A stretch of 64,000 nt of DNA. Origin: an uncultured Aeromonadaceae bacterium. Lineage in GTDB: Bacteria > Pseudomonadota > Gammaproteobacteria > Enterobacterales > Aeromonadaceae. The DNA is taken from NCBI GenBank assembly GCA_945957385.1, contig CAMFKP010000012.1:1-64000 (forward strand), given 5' to 3'. This document shows, one piece after another, positions 18,676 through 27,709 of this stretch (positions within the stretch are counted from its first letter, which is position 1; every line of letters starts with the position of its first letter). A program made the position numbers and the translations under genes. A model generated the notes under the pieces. It did no database searches. It was given only the letters and a program-made list of their open reading frames with translations, and was not told the origin of the DNA.

Positions 18676-19577
18676 TGCACCGGATCGACGCTGGACAGCA
18701 AGGCGCGGCTGAAGCTGGCCGGACTGCCGATGGCGACCGGGCCGCTGCGCATGCGGTGCTCGGCGACCGCGGCAAACACCGCCTGCACGTCATCCGGCAG
18801 TACATGGTCGCGATGTGACAAAAAGGCCCAGGCCCGTGCGGCGGCCAGCAGGCCATGGCTGGCCCGGGGTGAGAGCGGATTCGGCACCCGACCCGGTTGC
18901 CGGCTAAGGTTGACCAGCGCCAGCAGGTACTCCAGCAGCGCCGGCGTGGCATGAACCTCGGCCACCGCCTGCTGCAGTGCCAGCAACTGCTGGGCATCCA
19001 GCAGCGGGCTGAGCGGGGCATCCTGATGGCGCAGCAACATCTGCAGTTCAGCCTCGCGCTGCGGATAACCCAGCTCGATGCGCATCAAGAAGCGGTCGAG
19101 CTGGGATTCCGGCAGCGGGTAGGTGCCGGATTGATCCTGCGGATTCTGGGTGGCAATGACGAAAAACGGCGCCGGCAGCGGTCGGGTGACGCCATCGAGC
19201 GAGATCTGGCGCTCGGCCATCGCCTCCAGCAGCGCACTCTGGGTCCGCGGGCTGCCACGGTTGATCTCGTCGGCCAGCAACACCTGGCAGAACACTGGTC
19301 CGGGGTGGAACACAAACTGCTGGTTACCCGGGTCGAGGATCGACAGCCCCAGCAGATCGGCCGGCAGCATGTCCGAGGTGAATTGCACGCGCTGGTAATC
19401 GAGACCGAGGATGGTGGCCAGCGCATGGGCCAGCGTGGTTTTGCCCATGCCGGGCAGATCCTCGATCAGCAGATGGCCGCGCGCCAGCAGGCAGCACAGC
19501 GCTAACCGGATTTCAGCCGGCTTACCGAGAATGGCTTGGTTAAGGCGCGTCAGCACCGGATCCAGCAACGACGTCAT
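18672..19577 (-). CDS. MoxR-family AAA ATPase
   Basis: GHLLIEDLPGMGKTTLAHALA, FTSDMLPADLLG, LLADEINRGSPRTQSALLEAM. Confidence 0.95.
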   Translation of the reverse strand: MTSLLDPVLTRLNQAILGKPAEIRLALCCLLARGHLLIEDLPGMGKTTLAHALATILGLDYQRVQFTSDMLPADLLGLSILDPGNQQFVFHPGPVFCQVLLADEINRGSPRTQSALLEAMAERQISLDGVTRPLPAPFFVIATQNPQDQSGTYPLPESQLDRFLMRIELGYPQREAELQMLLRHQDAPLSPLLDAQQLLALQQAVAEVHATPALLEYLLALVNLSRQPGRVPNPLSPRASHGLLAAARAWAFLSHRDHVLPDDVQAVFAAVAEHRMRSGPVAIGSPASFSRALLSSVDPVQ

Positions 19578-19752
19578 GGCAAATTCCTCTGGCTTGTTTC
19601 ATTCATTATGTACCCGCCGCCGCGTTGGCGTCTGCGATCCGCTTGGCGAAGTGTCTGATTCATTTGAATATATTCGCTATCGGGCTTGTGGTCATCCACT
19701 GATCTGCCTAACCTGATGCTCAATCTGCACACTTGGCGGCGGGAGAGAGGAC

Positions 19753-22581
19753 ATGGATGGCATAATCGGTCTGGGACTACTGGCGGTCGTCGTGATCCTG
19801 ATCGGCAGCGTGGGCGGCCTGCTGGCCATTGGCCGCTGCTCGGCTCTGGAGCAGGATCTGCGCAAGCTGCGTCAGCGCCTGGAGCAGCTGGAAGCCCGGC
19901 TGGCCGCCGGCGCCCCTGGGGTCACGGCCGCAGCGCAAACTCCGGCCCAGACCCCAGCCCAGCCCCCGGCGCTCGCGGACACCGCGCTGTCGCCGCCACA
20001 GGTCGCGGTGGCGCCGCCTGAGCCTTCAACCTGGTCTTCTCCCGTAGCGCCGCCCACCCTCATCTCACCCGACAATACGCCAACGGCACCGGACGCGCCC
20101 TCTGCTCTGGTTGCGGCACAGGTTGCGGCTTCGATTGCGGCACCCGTTAGCGTATCGCCCAGTGAACCGCCGCTTAAGCCATCCAGCAAGTCGGATGCGC
20201 TGCGCTTTGAGCAGGCCGTCGCCTCACGCTGGCTGGTGTGGGTCGGCGGCCTGGCGCTGGCGCTGGGCGCCGTGTTCCTGGTCAAACTCGGCATAGATGA
20301 AGGGCTGTTCGGCCCGCAGGCCCGGGTCTGTGCCGGTCTGTTGCTGGGCGCCGGTCTGGTGGTGGGCAGTGAACTGGTGCGCCGCCGCTCGGCGCCGGTG
20401 GTGGATGGCAAGCCCGATTATGTCCCCGCCGCGCTGGCCGGTGGCGGGGTCGTGGCCGGTTACGCCAGCCTGCTGGCGGCATTCGACCGCTATCAGCTGT
20501 TACCGGCCGTGCCGACCTTCCTGCTGCTGGCGCTGGTGTCCTTGGTAGCGCTGCTGTTGGCATTGCGCCAGGGACCGCTGCTGGCGGTGCTCGGGCTGTT
20601 TGGTGGTTACCTGGTGCCGGTGCTGGTTTCGACCGGTAACGGCAACATGCCCGGACTGTTGGGCTATGTGGCGCTGATCTCTGTCGCCGGCTTGCTGCTG
20701 CAAAGCCGGGTACAGCGGCGCTGGCTGTGGTGGGGAACCGTGATCGCTCACGGCCTGTGGTTGCTGCTGGCCTTGACGCTGTATGACGGTCAGCAGGTGT
20801 TTTTGTTTGGCTACCTGCTGGCCAGCCTCTATCTGTTTTCGGCGCTACCGGCACTGGGCTGGCGCTGGCAACACCGCTTCTGGCACTGGCCGCTGCACTG
20901 GTTACGCTGCCGGTCGGCGGTGGTCGATGTGCACTGGATCTGGCTGCTCGGTGGGCTGCTGTGGTGCGGCTGGATGCACTGGTTGCAGCTGCCGTTGCCG
21001 GGGTGGATGGCGCTGGCGGGCATGATGCTGGCGGCGGCCTGGCTGGCGTGGCGCAGCCCGGCGTTGATGTTGCTGCCGCTGTGGTGCGGCCTGTTGCTGG
21101 TATTGGCGACGCTCGCCGGCAGTGGCCACTGGGGCGACTGGCTCGATGGCAGCCGCCCGGCGCTGACGGCCTCTGCGGTATGGGCGCTGTGGCGGCCGAC
21201 GATGGCGCTGGCGTTGTTTGCAGCACTGCTGGCGTGGCCGCGGTTGCGGCATGGCCCGCACTGTGGCCTGTGGGGCTCGTTGCTGGCTGGCTTGCCGCCG
21301 CTGGTGCTGGCGTTGATCTACTGGCGCCAGGCCGGCGTCGATGCCGCCGTGGTGCGCGGTGATGGCGGACTGTGGGCCGATGCCCATCTGCTGTGGCCGT
21401 TGCAGGCGGTGCTCTGGTTTATCTTCTGTTCGTGGTTGAGCACGCGCTCGGCCTCGCTGCGCCTGTCGGCGCGGGTTGCCGTGTTGGCCGGTGCTCAGGC
21501 GGCGCTGACGCTGGCGTGCTGGATGTTCTTTGCCGAATCGAGCCTGACGCTGGCGCTGGCGGTGCAACTGGCGTCGCTGGCCTGGCTGGCGCGGCGCGAG
21601 GCGGATCTGATCCCGCACTGGCTGCTCAAGCTGCTGGCGATGCTGGTGGTCGGCCGCCTGTCGCTGAATCCCTGGTTGCTGGATTACCCGCTGCAGGGCA
21701 TCGCCGCTGTGCACTGGTCGCTGTACGGCTATGGCATTCCGGTGCTCTGCCTGTGGCTGGCGGCGCGCTGGTTGCCGTGGCGCGCAGGCCAGCAGACCCA
21801 GCGCTGGCTGGAGGCGGGGGTCATCCAGTTGCTGACGCTGTGGCTGGCGGTGGAGGGGCGCTACTGGCTGACCGGCGGCCAACCCTGGTCGGCGCCATTC
21901 GGCTTGCTGGATTGTGCCTTCCTGGCCAGCGGCTGGGGCGCGATGGCGCTGATCTATGGCTGGAAGAGCCGCCTCGGCGGACCGCTGGCGCTGGTCTACC
22001 GCTGGGCGGCGCCGCTGCTGCTGAGCTTGATGCTGCTGCTGACCACGTTCGGCTCGTCACTGTGGTTCAACCCCTGCTGGCGCCCGGAGCCGGTTGGTAG
22101 CTGGCCGCTGCTGAACCTGACGCTGGTGGCCTGGGGGCTGCCGACGCTGATCGCCCTGCTGGCGCTGCGTCTGTTGCCGCTGCCTCGGGCGCTGGCGCGG
22201 CTCACCGCCGGCTTTGCGTTTGTCTGCGGCCTGCTCTACCTGACGCTGCTGGTGCGCCAGGGATGGCAGGGCAGCCTGCTCAATGGCCCCAGCCTGCCCA
22301 GCGGCGAGCAGTACAGCTATTCGGCGCTGTGGCTGCTGACGGCGGTCGGTGTGATGTGGCTCGGTGGACGCTTTGGCCAGATGCGCTGGCGTCAGGCCTC
22401 ACTGCTGATCCTGCTGCTGGCGGTGCTGAAAATCTTCCTCTGGGACATGGCCGATCTGACCGGCCTGTACCGGGCGCTGTCGTTCCTCGGCCTGGGGCTG
22501 TGTCTGGTCGGCGTCGGCTGGTTCTATCAACACAAGGTGTTGCCGGCCGCGCGCCGTCAGGCACAGCCGGACGCCGAATAG
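19753..22581 (+). CDS. DUF2339 multi-pass membrane protein
   Basis: Coiled-coil N-term then ~25 TM segments; RWLVWVGGLALALGAVFLVKLGIDEGLFGPQARVCAGLLLG. Confidence 0.85.
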   Translation: MDGIIGLGLLAVVVILIGSVGGLLAIGRCSALEQDLRKLRQRLEQLEARLAAGAPGVTAAAQTPAQTPAQPPALADTALSPPQVAVAPPEPSTWSSPVAPPTLISPDNTPTAPDAPSALVAAQVAASIAAPVSVSPSEPPLKPSSKSDALRFEQAVASRWLVWVGGLALALGAVFLVKLGIDEGLFGPQARVCAGLLLGAGLVVGSELVRRRSAPVVDGKPDYVPAALAGGGVVAGYASLLAAFDRYQLLPAVPTFLLLALVSLVALLLALRQGPLLAVLGLFGGYLVPVLVSTGNGNMPGLLGYVALISVAGLLLQSRVQRRWLWWGTVIAHGLWLLLALTLYDGQQVFLFGYLLASLYLFSALPALGWRWQHRFWHWPLHWLRCRSAVVDVHWIWLLGGLLWCGWMHWLQLPLPGWMALAGMMLAAAWLAWRSPALMLLPLWCGLLLVLATLAGSGHWGDWLDGSRPALTASAVWALWRPTMALALFAALLAWPRLRHGPHCGLWGSLLAGLPPLVLALIYWRQAGVDAAVVRGDGGLWADAHLLWPLQAVLWFIFCSWLSTRSASLRLSARVAVLAGAQAALTLACWMFFAESSLTLALAVQLASLAWLARREADLIPHWLLKLLAMLVVGRLSLNPWLLDYPLQGIAAVHWSLYGYGIPVLCLWLAARWLPWRAGQQTQRWLEAGVIQLLTLWLAVEGRYWLTGGQPWSAPFGLLDCAFLASGWGAMALIYGWKSRLGGPLALVYRWAAPLLLSLMLLLTTFGSSLWFNPCWRPEPVGSWPLLNLTLVAWGLPTLIALLALRLLPLPRALARLTAGFAFVCGLLYLTLLVRQGWQGSLLNGPSLPSGEQYSYSALWLLTAVGVMWLGGRFGQMRWRQASLLILLLAVLKIFLWDMADLTGLYRALSFLGLGLCLVGVGWFYQHKVLPAARRQAQPDAE

Positions 22582-22719
22582 GCCGCATCGCCGGCGTTGT
22601 GCTGGCGACGGGAACCTGCGGCGCGCGCGCAGGTCGAACAGTAAGAGTGCGGTGGCATCAGGCCACCCGAACACGGCGCCAACGCCGGGCGATGGGCCCC
22701 CTCGGGGCAAGGAGGAGCG

Positions 22720-22887
22720 ATGCGACGACTGACCCGCTGGCGCGTCCACCGGCGCAAGGTGCGCCGCGCCAACCTGTTGCACGGCTGGCTGAGCCAGAAT
22801 CACCTGCATGTCGGCGTCGGCTTGCCGCCGCGCCCGCAACCACAACCGCCGCTCCCCGCCAGCCCCTTGCCGTGTGATGCCGATTAG
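22720..22887 (+). CDS. 55-aa basic/proline-rich small ORF (not in supplied ORF track)
   Basis: MRRLTRWRVHRRKVRRANLLHGWLSQNHLHVGVGLPPRPQPQPPLPASPLPCDAD preceded by strong SD AAGGAGGAG. Confidence 0.45.
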   Translation: MRRLTRWRVHRRKVRRANLLHGWLSQNHLHVGVGLPPRPQPQPPLPASPLPCDAD

Positions 22888-22984
22888 CGGCTCCCAGCAG
22901 GGCACGTTAACCACGGCGGCCTAACTAGAGTGGCCTAACTACGGCGGCCCCGGCGCCTTGAGTTGTGCCGCGCTCGTCAATATA

Positions 22985-23000
22985 CTGTAAATAAATACAG
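22985..23000 (+). promoter_or_regulatory. LexA (SOS) box upstream of umuDC
   Basis: taCTGTAAATAAATACAGtg: CTGT-N8-ACAG, 21 nt before the umuD ATG. Confidence 0.93.
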
Positions 23001-23020
23001 TGTATTGACGGAGGCATCCC

Positions 23021-23383
23021 ATGGCGCAGGCACCGCGGATGACCGGCTTTCCTTCGCCGGCCCAGGATTTCATGCAGCAGGAGCTGAGTCTGGATCGGCT
23101 CTGCATGCCCCATCCCGAATCCACGTTTCTGGTCCGCGTCGCGGCCGGCGGCGGCCATCACGGCTACCCGCTGCAGGCCGGTGACGTGCTGGTGGTGGAT
23201 CGGGCGCGTCTGCCACGGCGCGGCGACTGGGCGCTACTGGATCACGATGGCCAGTTCAGCGTGCAGCCGCTGCCCGCCACGGTGCCGTATGATGCGGCCG
23301 CCGACGATCCCGCCAGCCTCGGCAACGGCTGCACGCTGTTTGGCGTCGTCACCTACCTGCTGCGGGCGGTGAGTGCGCCATGA
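23021..23383 (+). CDS. umuD: UmuD'-like protein lacking cleavable N-terminus and catalytic Ser/Lys
   Basis: TGFPSPAQDFMQQELSLDRLCMPHPESTFLVR...; LexA box; overlaps umuC. Confidence 0.9.
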   Translation: MAQAPRMTGFPSPAQDFMQQELSLDRLCMPHPESTFLVRVAAGGGHHGYPLQAGDVLVVDRARLPRRGDWALLDHDGQFSVQPLPATVPYDAAADDPASLGNGCTLFGVVTYLLRAVSAP

Positions 23384-24720
23384 GCCGCTGCTATGCGCTG
23401 GTGGATTGCAACAGTTTCTACGCCTCGTGCGAGCGGCTGTTTCGCCCGGATTTGCGCCAGCGGCCGGTGATTGTACTCAGCAACAACGACGGCTGCGTGG
23501 TGTCGCTGAGCCGCGAAGCCAAGGATCTCGGCATCCCGATGGGGGTGCCCTACCACCAGATCCGCGACTGGGCGCAGCAGCATGGCGTCGCCGTCTTCTC
23601 GTCGAACTATGCGCTGTACGGCGATCTGTCGAACCGCGTGATGCGCACGCTGGAGCAGCTGGCGCCGCGCATCGAGATCTACTCCATCGACGAGGCGTTC
23701 GCCGATCTCGGCGGCATGCAGCGCTGGGATCTGGCGCAGTGGGGGCGCCAGGTGCGGCAGACGGTGCTGCGCCACTGCGGCCTGCCGGTGTGTGTCGGCA
23801 TCGCACCGACCAAGACGCTGGCCAAGCTGGCCAACCATGTTGCCAAGCAGCAGCGGCAGGGCGACGGCGTCATCGTCTGGCAACAGGCGGCACACTGGCA
23901 GCCGCAACTGGCGCAGACCGAGGTCGAAGCGATCTGGGGTATCGGCCGCCGTCTGGGGCGCCAGTTGCGGGTGCTGCAGATCGACACCGCCGCCGATCTG
24001 GCCGCCGCCCACCTGCCGACGCTGCGCAAGCAGTTCTCGGTCAGCGTCGAGCGCATCGCCCGCGAGCTCAATGGTGTCGCCTGTCTGGGCTATGCGCAGA
24101 TGCCGGCGGCGCGCGCCCAGATCCTCTGCTCGCGCTCGTTTGGCCGTCGCCTGACGCGGCAGCAGGATCTGGCCGAGGCGCTGTGCCACTTTGCCTGTCA
24201 GGCCGCCGAGAAGCTCCGCGCCCAGCAGCAGCGCTGCCGCGAGCTGACGATCTTCATCCGCACCCATCCGTTCGCGGCCAGCGGCCAGACGCCGCGTCCG
24301 GCCTATGCCAATCAGGCCGCCTGGCGCTTTCTGGAGCCCACCGCCGACAGCCGCGATCTGATGCAGGCCTGCCACGCCCTGCTGGCCAGCATCTGGCGCC
24401 CCGGTTACCAGTACCTGAAGGCCGGCGTCATCCTGCGCGACTTCTACGCCGCCGGCAGCTTCCAGCCCGAGCTGTTTGCCCAGGCGCCACCGCGGCCGCG
24501 CAGTGCCGAGCTGATGCAGGTGATCGACCGCATCAACCGGCGCGGCGGCGCACCGATCCGCTTCGCCGGCCAAGGGCTGGATCCGCAGTGGCAGATGCGC
24601 CGCGAACACCTGTCGCCGGCCTATACCACCGACTGGCGCCAGCTGCCGCTGGTCACGCTCGGCCCGTGCGCCGCCACGCTGATGCGGTGCCCGCCTGCCA
24701 CAGAAAACCCAGTGCCGTAG
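23380..24720 (+). CDS. umuC: DNA polymerase V catalytic subunit UmuC (Y-family)
   Basis: ALVDCNSFYASCERLFRPDLRQRPVIVLSNNDGCVVSLSREAKDLGI; YSIDEAFADL; ATGA overlap with umuD. Confidence 0.96.
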   Translation: MSRCYALVDCNSFYASCERLFRPDLRQRPVIVLSNNDGCVVSLSREAKDLGIPMGVPYHQIRDWAQQHGVAVFSSNYALYGDLSNRVMRTLEQLAPRIEIYSIDEAFADLGGMQRWDLAQWGRQVRQTVLRHCGLPVCVGIAPTKTLAKLANHVAKQQRQGDGVIVWQQAAHWQPQLAQTEVEAIWGIGRRLGRQLRVLQIDTAADLAAAHLPTLRKQFSVSVERIARELNGVACLGYAQMPAARAQILCSRSFGRRLTRQQDLAEALCHFACQAAEKLRAQQQRCRELTIFIRTHPFAASGQTPRPAYANQAAWRFLEPTADSRDLMQACHALLASIWRPGYQYLKAGVILRDFYAAGSFQPELFAQAPPRPRSAELMQVIDRINRRGGAPIRFAGQGLDPQWQMRREHLSPAYTTDWRQLPLVTLGPCAATLMRCPPATENPVP

Positions 24721-24828
24721 AACTCGGCACCCGCTGCGCGCCAGCGCGGCCAGGAGTGCAAAGCGGCGCCTCTGCTTTGGAGTACAATCGTCCCTCACTC
24801 TCTAGTGGAATGTTCAAAGGAGACGACG

Positions 24829-25236
24829 ATGACGCAGCTGGTGCAGCAGCAGATCGGCAATGTGGCGTTGGTGGTGGAAAATTACGATGACGCGATAGCG
24901 TTTTATACCGACAAGCTCGGCTTTGAGCTGATCGAAGACACCGATCTCGGCAACGGCAAGCGCTGGGTGCAGGTGGCGCCGGCAAATGCGACGGGCACCC
25001 GCTTGCTGCTGGCTCAGGCCAGCAACGCCGAGCAGGCGCGCTGCATTGGTCAGCAAGCCGGTGGCCGGGTTTTTCTGTTTTTAGAGACGGATGATTTCTG
25101 GCGTGACTACACGGCGATGAAAAGCAAAGGCGTCGAGTTCATTGAAGCGCCGCGCGACGAAGCCTATGGCACTGTGGTGGTATTCAAGGATCTTTACGGC
25201 ACCAAGTGGGATTTGCTGCAGCGTCGAACCGACTGA
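24829..25236 (+). CDS. VOC-family protein
   Basis: GNVALVVENYDDAIAFYTDKLGFELIEDTDLGNGKRWVQVAP...FKDLYGTKWDLLQ. Confidence 0.9.
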   Translation: MTQLVQQQIGNVALVVENYDDAIAFYTDKLGFELIEDTDLGNGKRWVQVAPANATGTRLLLAQASNAEQARCIGQQAGGRVFLFLETDDFWRDYTAMKSKGVEFIEAPRDEAYGTVVVFKDLYGTKWDLLQRRTD

Positions 25237-25677
25237 TCTCGTCACATCACTATGCTACGCCCGGGCGCGCGAGCGGATTAAAAAACCCAAGCGCGCGCAC
25301 TATTCGTCGTCGTTGCGGTGTTCTTGATAAAACGATTGCGCTAGCCTAGGGACTCAAAAAGCGCAAGGAGCCTGTTGGCGCTGACAGGTCGCGCCACCCT
25401 CCACCCATCGGCACTGTGACAGCCGCAAGTCAGGGGCGGTAGCCATGATGTTTGCCAAGCGTCGCTCGGTAACGGCCCTAGTGAGTCCATATGCGATCTA
25501 GACGGCCATTTTGCCGCCTATCCATCAGTCAGTAAGGTCCGCTCGCTGGAATAAACTGGGAGGGATAACGGGATGCGCGTGCCATCTCGACGTGCGTTGG
25601 CGGAATAGATGGCGAGAATATTCAGAATATGTGGCATGCCGCCGCTTAAAAAAGATTGTTATAAGGCTTAGAGAGTT

Positions 25678-26055
25678 ATGCATAACATCGAGAAAATTAG
25701 AAAGATAATTCCTCTTTGGTATGCTCAAAGAGCTTGGGCAGAGGCGTTATTGGTAAAGGTATTTGGTTTAGAAAAAGCAGACGATATCCTGAAGCAAGAA
25801 TACCGAGGCAACAATCCTATTCCAGGAACGAACTGGATGTATAGAACACACGGCATTGGCGTAGATATATATCGCACGACTACGGTAGGCGGTATCGATT
25901 TTGACTTTAATAAACCAGATCCAGATGAATGGCGTTTACGCATATTCTTCGAGAAACAGTATAATGATGGTAATTTACCTTTTGACGAATACCGAGACCT
26001 ATACGAGGATGAAGAGTTATTTCATCACGTTATGACTCAAGCTCTGGCGCAATAA
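25678..26055 (+). CDS. Cassette ORF, hypothetical protein (possibly DUF6896-like)
   Basis: 125 aa ending 2 nt before an attC-like repeat. Confidence 0.65.
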   Translation: MHNIEKIRKIIPLWYAQRAWAEALLVKVFGLEKADDILKQEYRGNNPIPGTNWMYRTHGIGVDIYRTTTVGGIDFDFNKPDPDEWRLRIFFEKQYNDGNLPFDEYRDLYEDEELFHHVMTQALAQ

Positions 26056-26057
26056 GC

Positions 26058-26138
26058 CTATAACAAATAGTTTAAGTCGTTCGCTTCGCTCACTGGGACG
26101 CGCATAAAGCCGCGCGCCCCATAACTAAAATGTTAGGC
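26058..26138 (+). repeat. attC-like site 1
   Basis: CTATAACAAATAGTTTAAGTCGTTCGCTTCGCTCACTGGGACGCGCATAAAGCCGCGCGCCCCATAACTAAAATGTTAGGC; ends in core GTTAGGC. Confidence 0.8.
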
Positions 26139-26158
26139 TCCATGCACAGGGGAAAAGT

Positions 26159-26356
26159 ATGTCTCCAGCATTCTGGTTTTGGTTTGCATTATGTTCCCTA
26201 ATTGCACTAGCCATCGCCGCACGTTTTATCCGGAAAGAAACATATCCGAACCTTTCTGTCGCCATAAAAAGTGTCTCATTCATTGCGGGAATACTGATGC
26301 TGGTGTTTTTTATTCTTGGAGTTGTTTACGGTACGTTATTTGGGTTCTCTGGGTAG
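26159..26356 (+). CDS. Cassette ORF, 65-aa two-TM membrane protein
   Basis: MSPAFWFWFALCSLIALAIAARFIRKETYPNLSVAIKSVSFIAGILMLVFFILGVVYGTLFGFSG, lies between two attC-like sites. Confidence 0.6.
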   Translation: MSPAFWFWFALCSLIALAIAARFIRKETYPNLSVAIKSVSFIAGILMLVFFILGVVYGTLFGFSG

Positions 26357-26463
26357 TCACCCTACACACCATTTCTCTGCAATCATGGAATTCTGGGGCG
26401 GCTTTTCATCGCAGTAATATCGGGCAACTCAAGGTTGGCGAGCCGGTTTACTGCAAAGCCAGT

Positions 26464-26544
26464 GCCTAACAAATAGTTTAAGTCGTTCGCTTCGCTCACT
26501 GGGACGTGAATAAAGCCGCGCGCCCCATAACTAAAATGTTAAGT
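26464..26544 (+). repeat. attC-like site 2 (both core sites intact)
   Basis: GCCTAAC (RYYYAAC) ... GTTAAGT (GTTRRRY), 81 bp, near-identical interior to site 1. Confidence 0.85.
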
Positions 26545-26560
26545 TTCCTTGGAGAGAGAA

Positions 26561-27352
26561 GTGGGTACTGAGAAAAACTGTCGAATGTGTAACGCTAGTA
26601 AGACGCTACAGAAATCTCATATTATTCCTCGCTCATACTTTAAGAGTTTGAAAGGAAATTGTGGGCAGTTGTTTTCGGTTACTGTTGATGAAACAAGTGA
26701 AGCTAAATTAACCAATTCTGATCCAAAGGAACATCTGCTTTGCAGAGAATGCGAGCAATATTTGAGTGTTAATTTTGAGAAATATGGCACAAGACTTCTA
26801 AAGGACCGACAAAAAGTAAAGCGCAGTAAAGATTGCGTGGTCTTTGAAAACTTTAGGTTTAAAGAATTTTACTTATATCTCATTTCAATATTATGGCGTG
26901 CTTCTATATCTAGCTTGCCTAGATATAAGCATATCGACCTAGGTAACGAAATTAATCATTTGCTTTGCCACTGCCTACAAGAAAATAAGATAAGAATACA
27001 AACATCTCTTCGGCTTGATCACTTCTTTAAAATATCGCTAATTCGGATTGTTGATAAAACAGGGCAGCTAGATGATGAAGCAATAAAAAAGACAATGGTT
27101 GACTTTAATTTCGAAAGAGGTGAAGAAATTGACGACGGAATGCTTTACTACTTTATGGTTGATGGTTTTCTTATTATATACCATTTTTCTCCTGAGAAAG
27201 ACATCCATACGGTAAGAACCAAGAAAAACTTTGCTCAAATTTTGAATAAAAATAGATTGTGTGTGCCAATTTCAGATCTTAGCAATTTTAAACAATTGGC
27301 TGATGGTTTCGCATCATTAACTAAGCAAGCGATAAAATATAACAAACGGTAA
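26561..27352 (+). CDS. Cassette ORF, HNH-like zinc-motif protein
   Basis: CRMCNASKTLQKSHIIPRSYFK...LLCRECEQYLS; GTG start with GGAGAG RBS chosen over TTG at 26549. Confidence 0.7.
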   Translation: MGTEKNCRMCNASKTLQKSHIIPRSYFKSLKGNCGQLFSVTVDETSEAKLTNSDPKEHLLCRECEQYLSVNFEKYGTRLLKDRQKVKRSKDCVVFENFRFKEFYLYLISILWRASISSLPRYKHIDLGNEINHLLCHCLQENKIRIQTSLRLDHFFKISLIRIVDKTGQLDDEAIKKTMVDFNFERGEEIDDGMLYYFMVDGFLIIYHFSPEKDIHTVRTKKNFAQILNKNRLCVPISDLSNFKQLADGFASLTKQAIKYNKR

Positions 27353-27429
27353 CTTAACAAACAAAATCAGCATCGCCCGCAAGCGGGCTGGACGTCGCTA
27401 ACGCTCCGCCGCTGTTTTGGGCGTTACAT
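27352..27429 (+). repeat. attC-like site 3 (different subfamily)
   Basis: ACTTAACAAACAAAATCAGC...GGACGTCGCTAACGCTCCGCCGCTGTTTTGGGCGTTACAT; imperfect palindrome with an unpaired base. Confidence 0.8.
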
Positions 27430-27458
27430 TTCTCGGTGCCACATAGGGAGCCCGTAGG

Positions 27459-27482
27459 TGCGATTAGCGTAGCGTAATCGCA
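27459..27482 (+). repeat. REP-like hairpin
   Basis: TGCGATTA-gcgtagcg-TAATCGCA. Confidence 0.6.
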
Positions 27483-27515
27483 CGCATGGGGTAATCAATA
27501 CCAAGGCTGGGAATA

Positions 27516-27682
27516 CACGTAGGTTGGGCTGAGCATGCGAAGCCCAACGTTTACCGAGCCGCTAACGGCTTTTATAAATTAACACTGCCGATTATTAAAC
27601 CGGCGATTACGGCTAGGCCATGGTGTTGGACTTAACCGCAATAAACGTTGGGCTTCATTTCATTCAGCCCAACCTACGTGCC
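27516..27682. repeat. Paired inverted REP-like hairpins (REPIN/MITE-like element)
   Basis: CACGTAGGTTGGGCTGA...GAAGCCCAACGTTTA at the left, reverse complement TAAACGTTGGGCTTC...TCAGCCCAACCTACGTG at the right, ~90 bp core. Confidence 0.75.
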
Positions 27683-27709
27683 GGGAAAACCCAAGAAAAT
27701 GTACAGGCC

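Noticed and set aside
20282-21882. Large minus-strand ORFs over the DUF2339 gene
   Set aside because: Ala/Pro/Arg- or Gln/Arg-rich composition typical of antisense frames in GC-rich membrane genes
23353-24798. Long minus-strand (481 aa) and alternate plus-frame (505 aa) ORFs over umuC
   Set aside because: High-GC shadow ORFs; umuC frame 23380-24720 has clear Y-family polymerase motifs
25240-25677. Possible attI site or integrase remnant left of the first cassette
   Set aside because: No integrase-like translation and no convincing attI; only a weak core-like GTTATAAGGC at ~25658 remains
27620-27709. N-terminal part of the 81-aa ORF (MVLDLTAINVGLHFIQPNLRAGKTQENVQ)
   Set aside because: Translated from the REP-like inverted element; internal ATG at 27710 is more plausible
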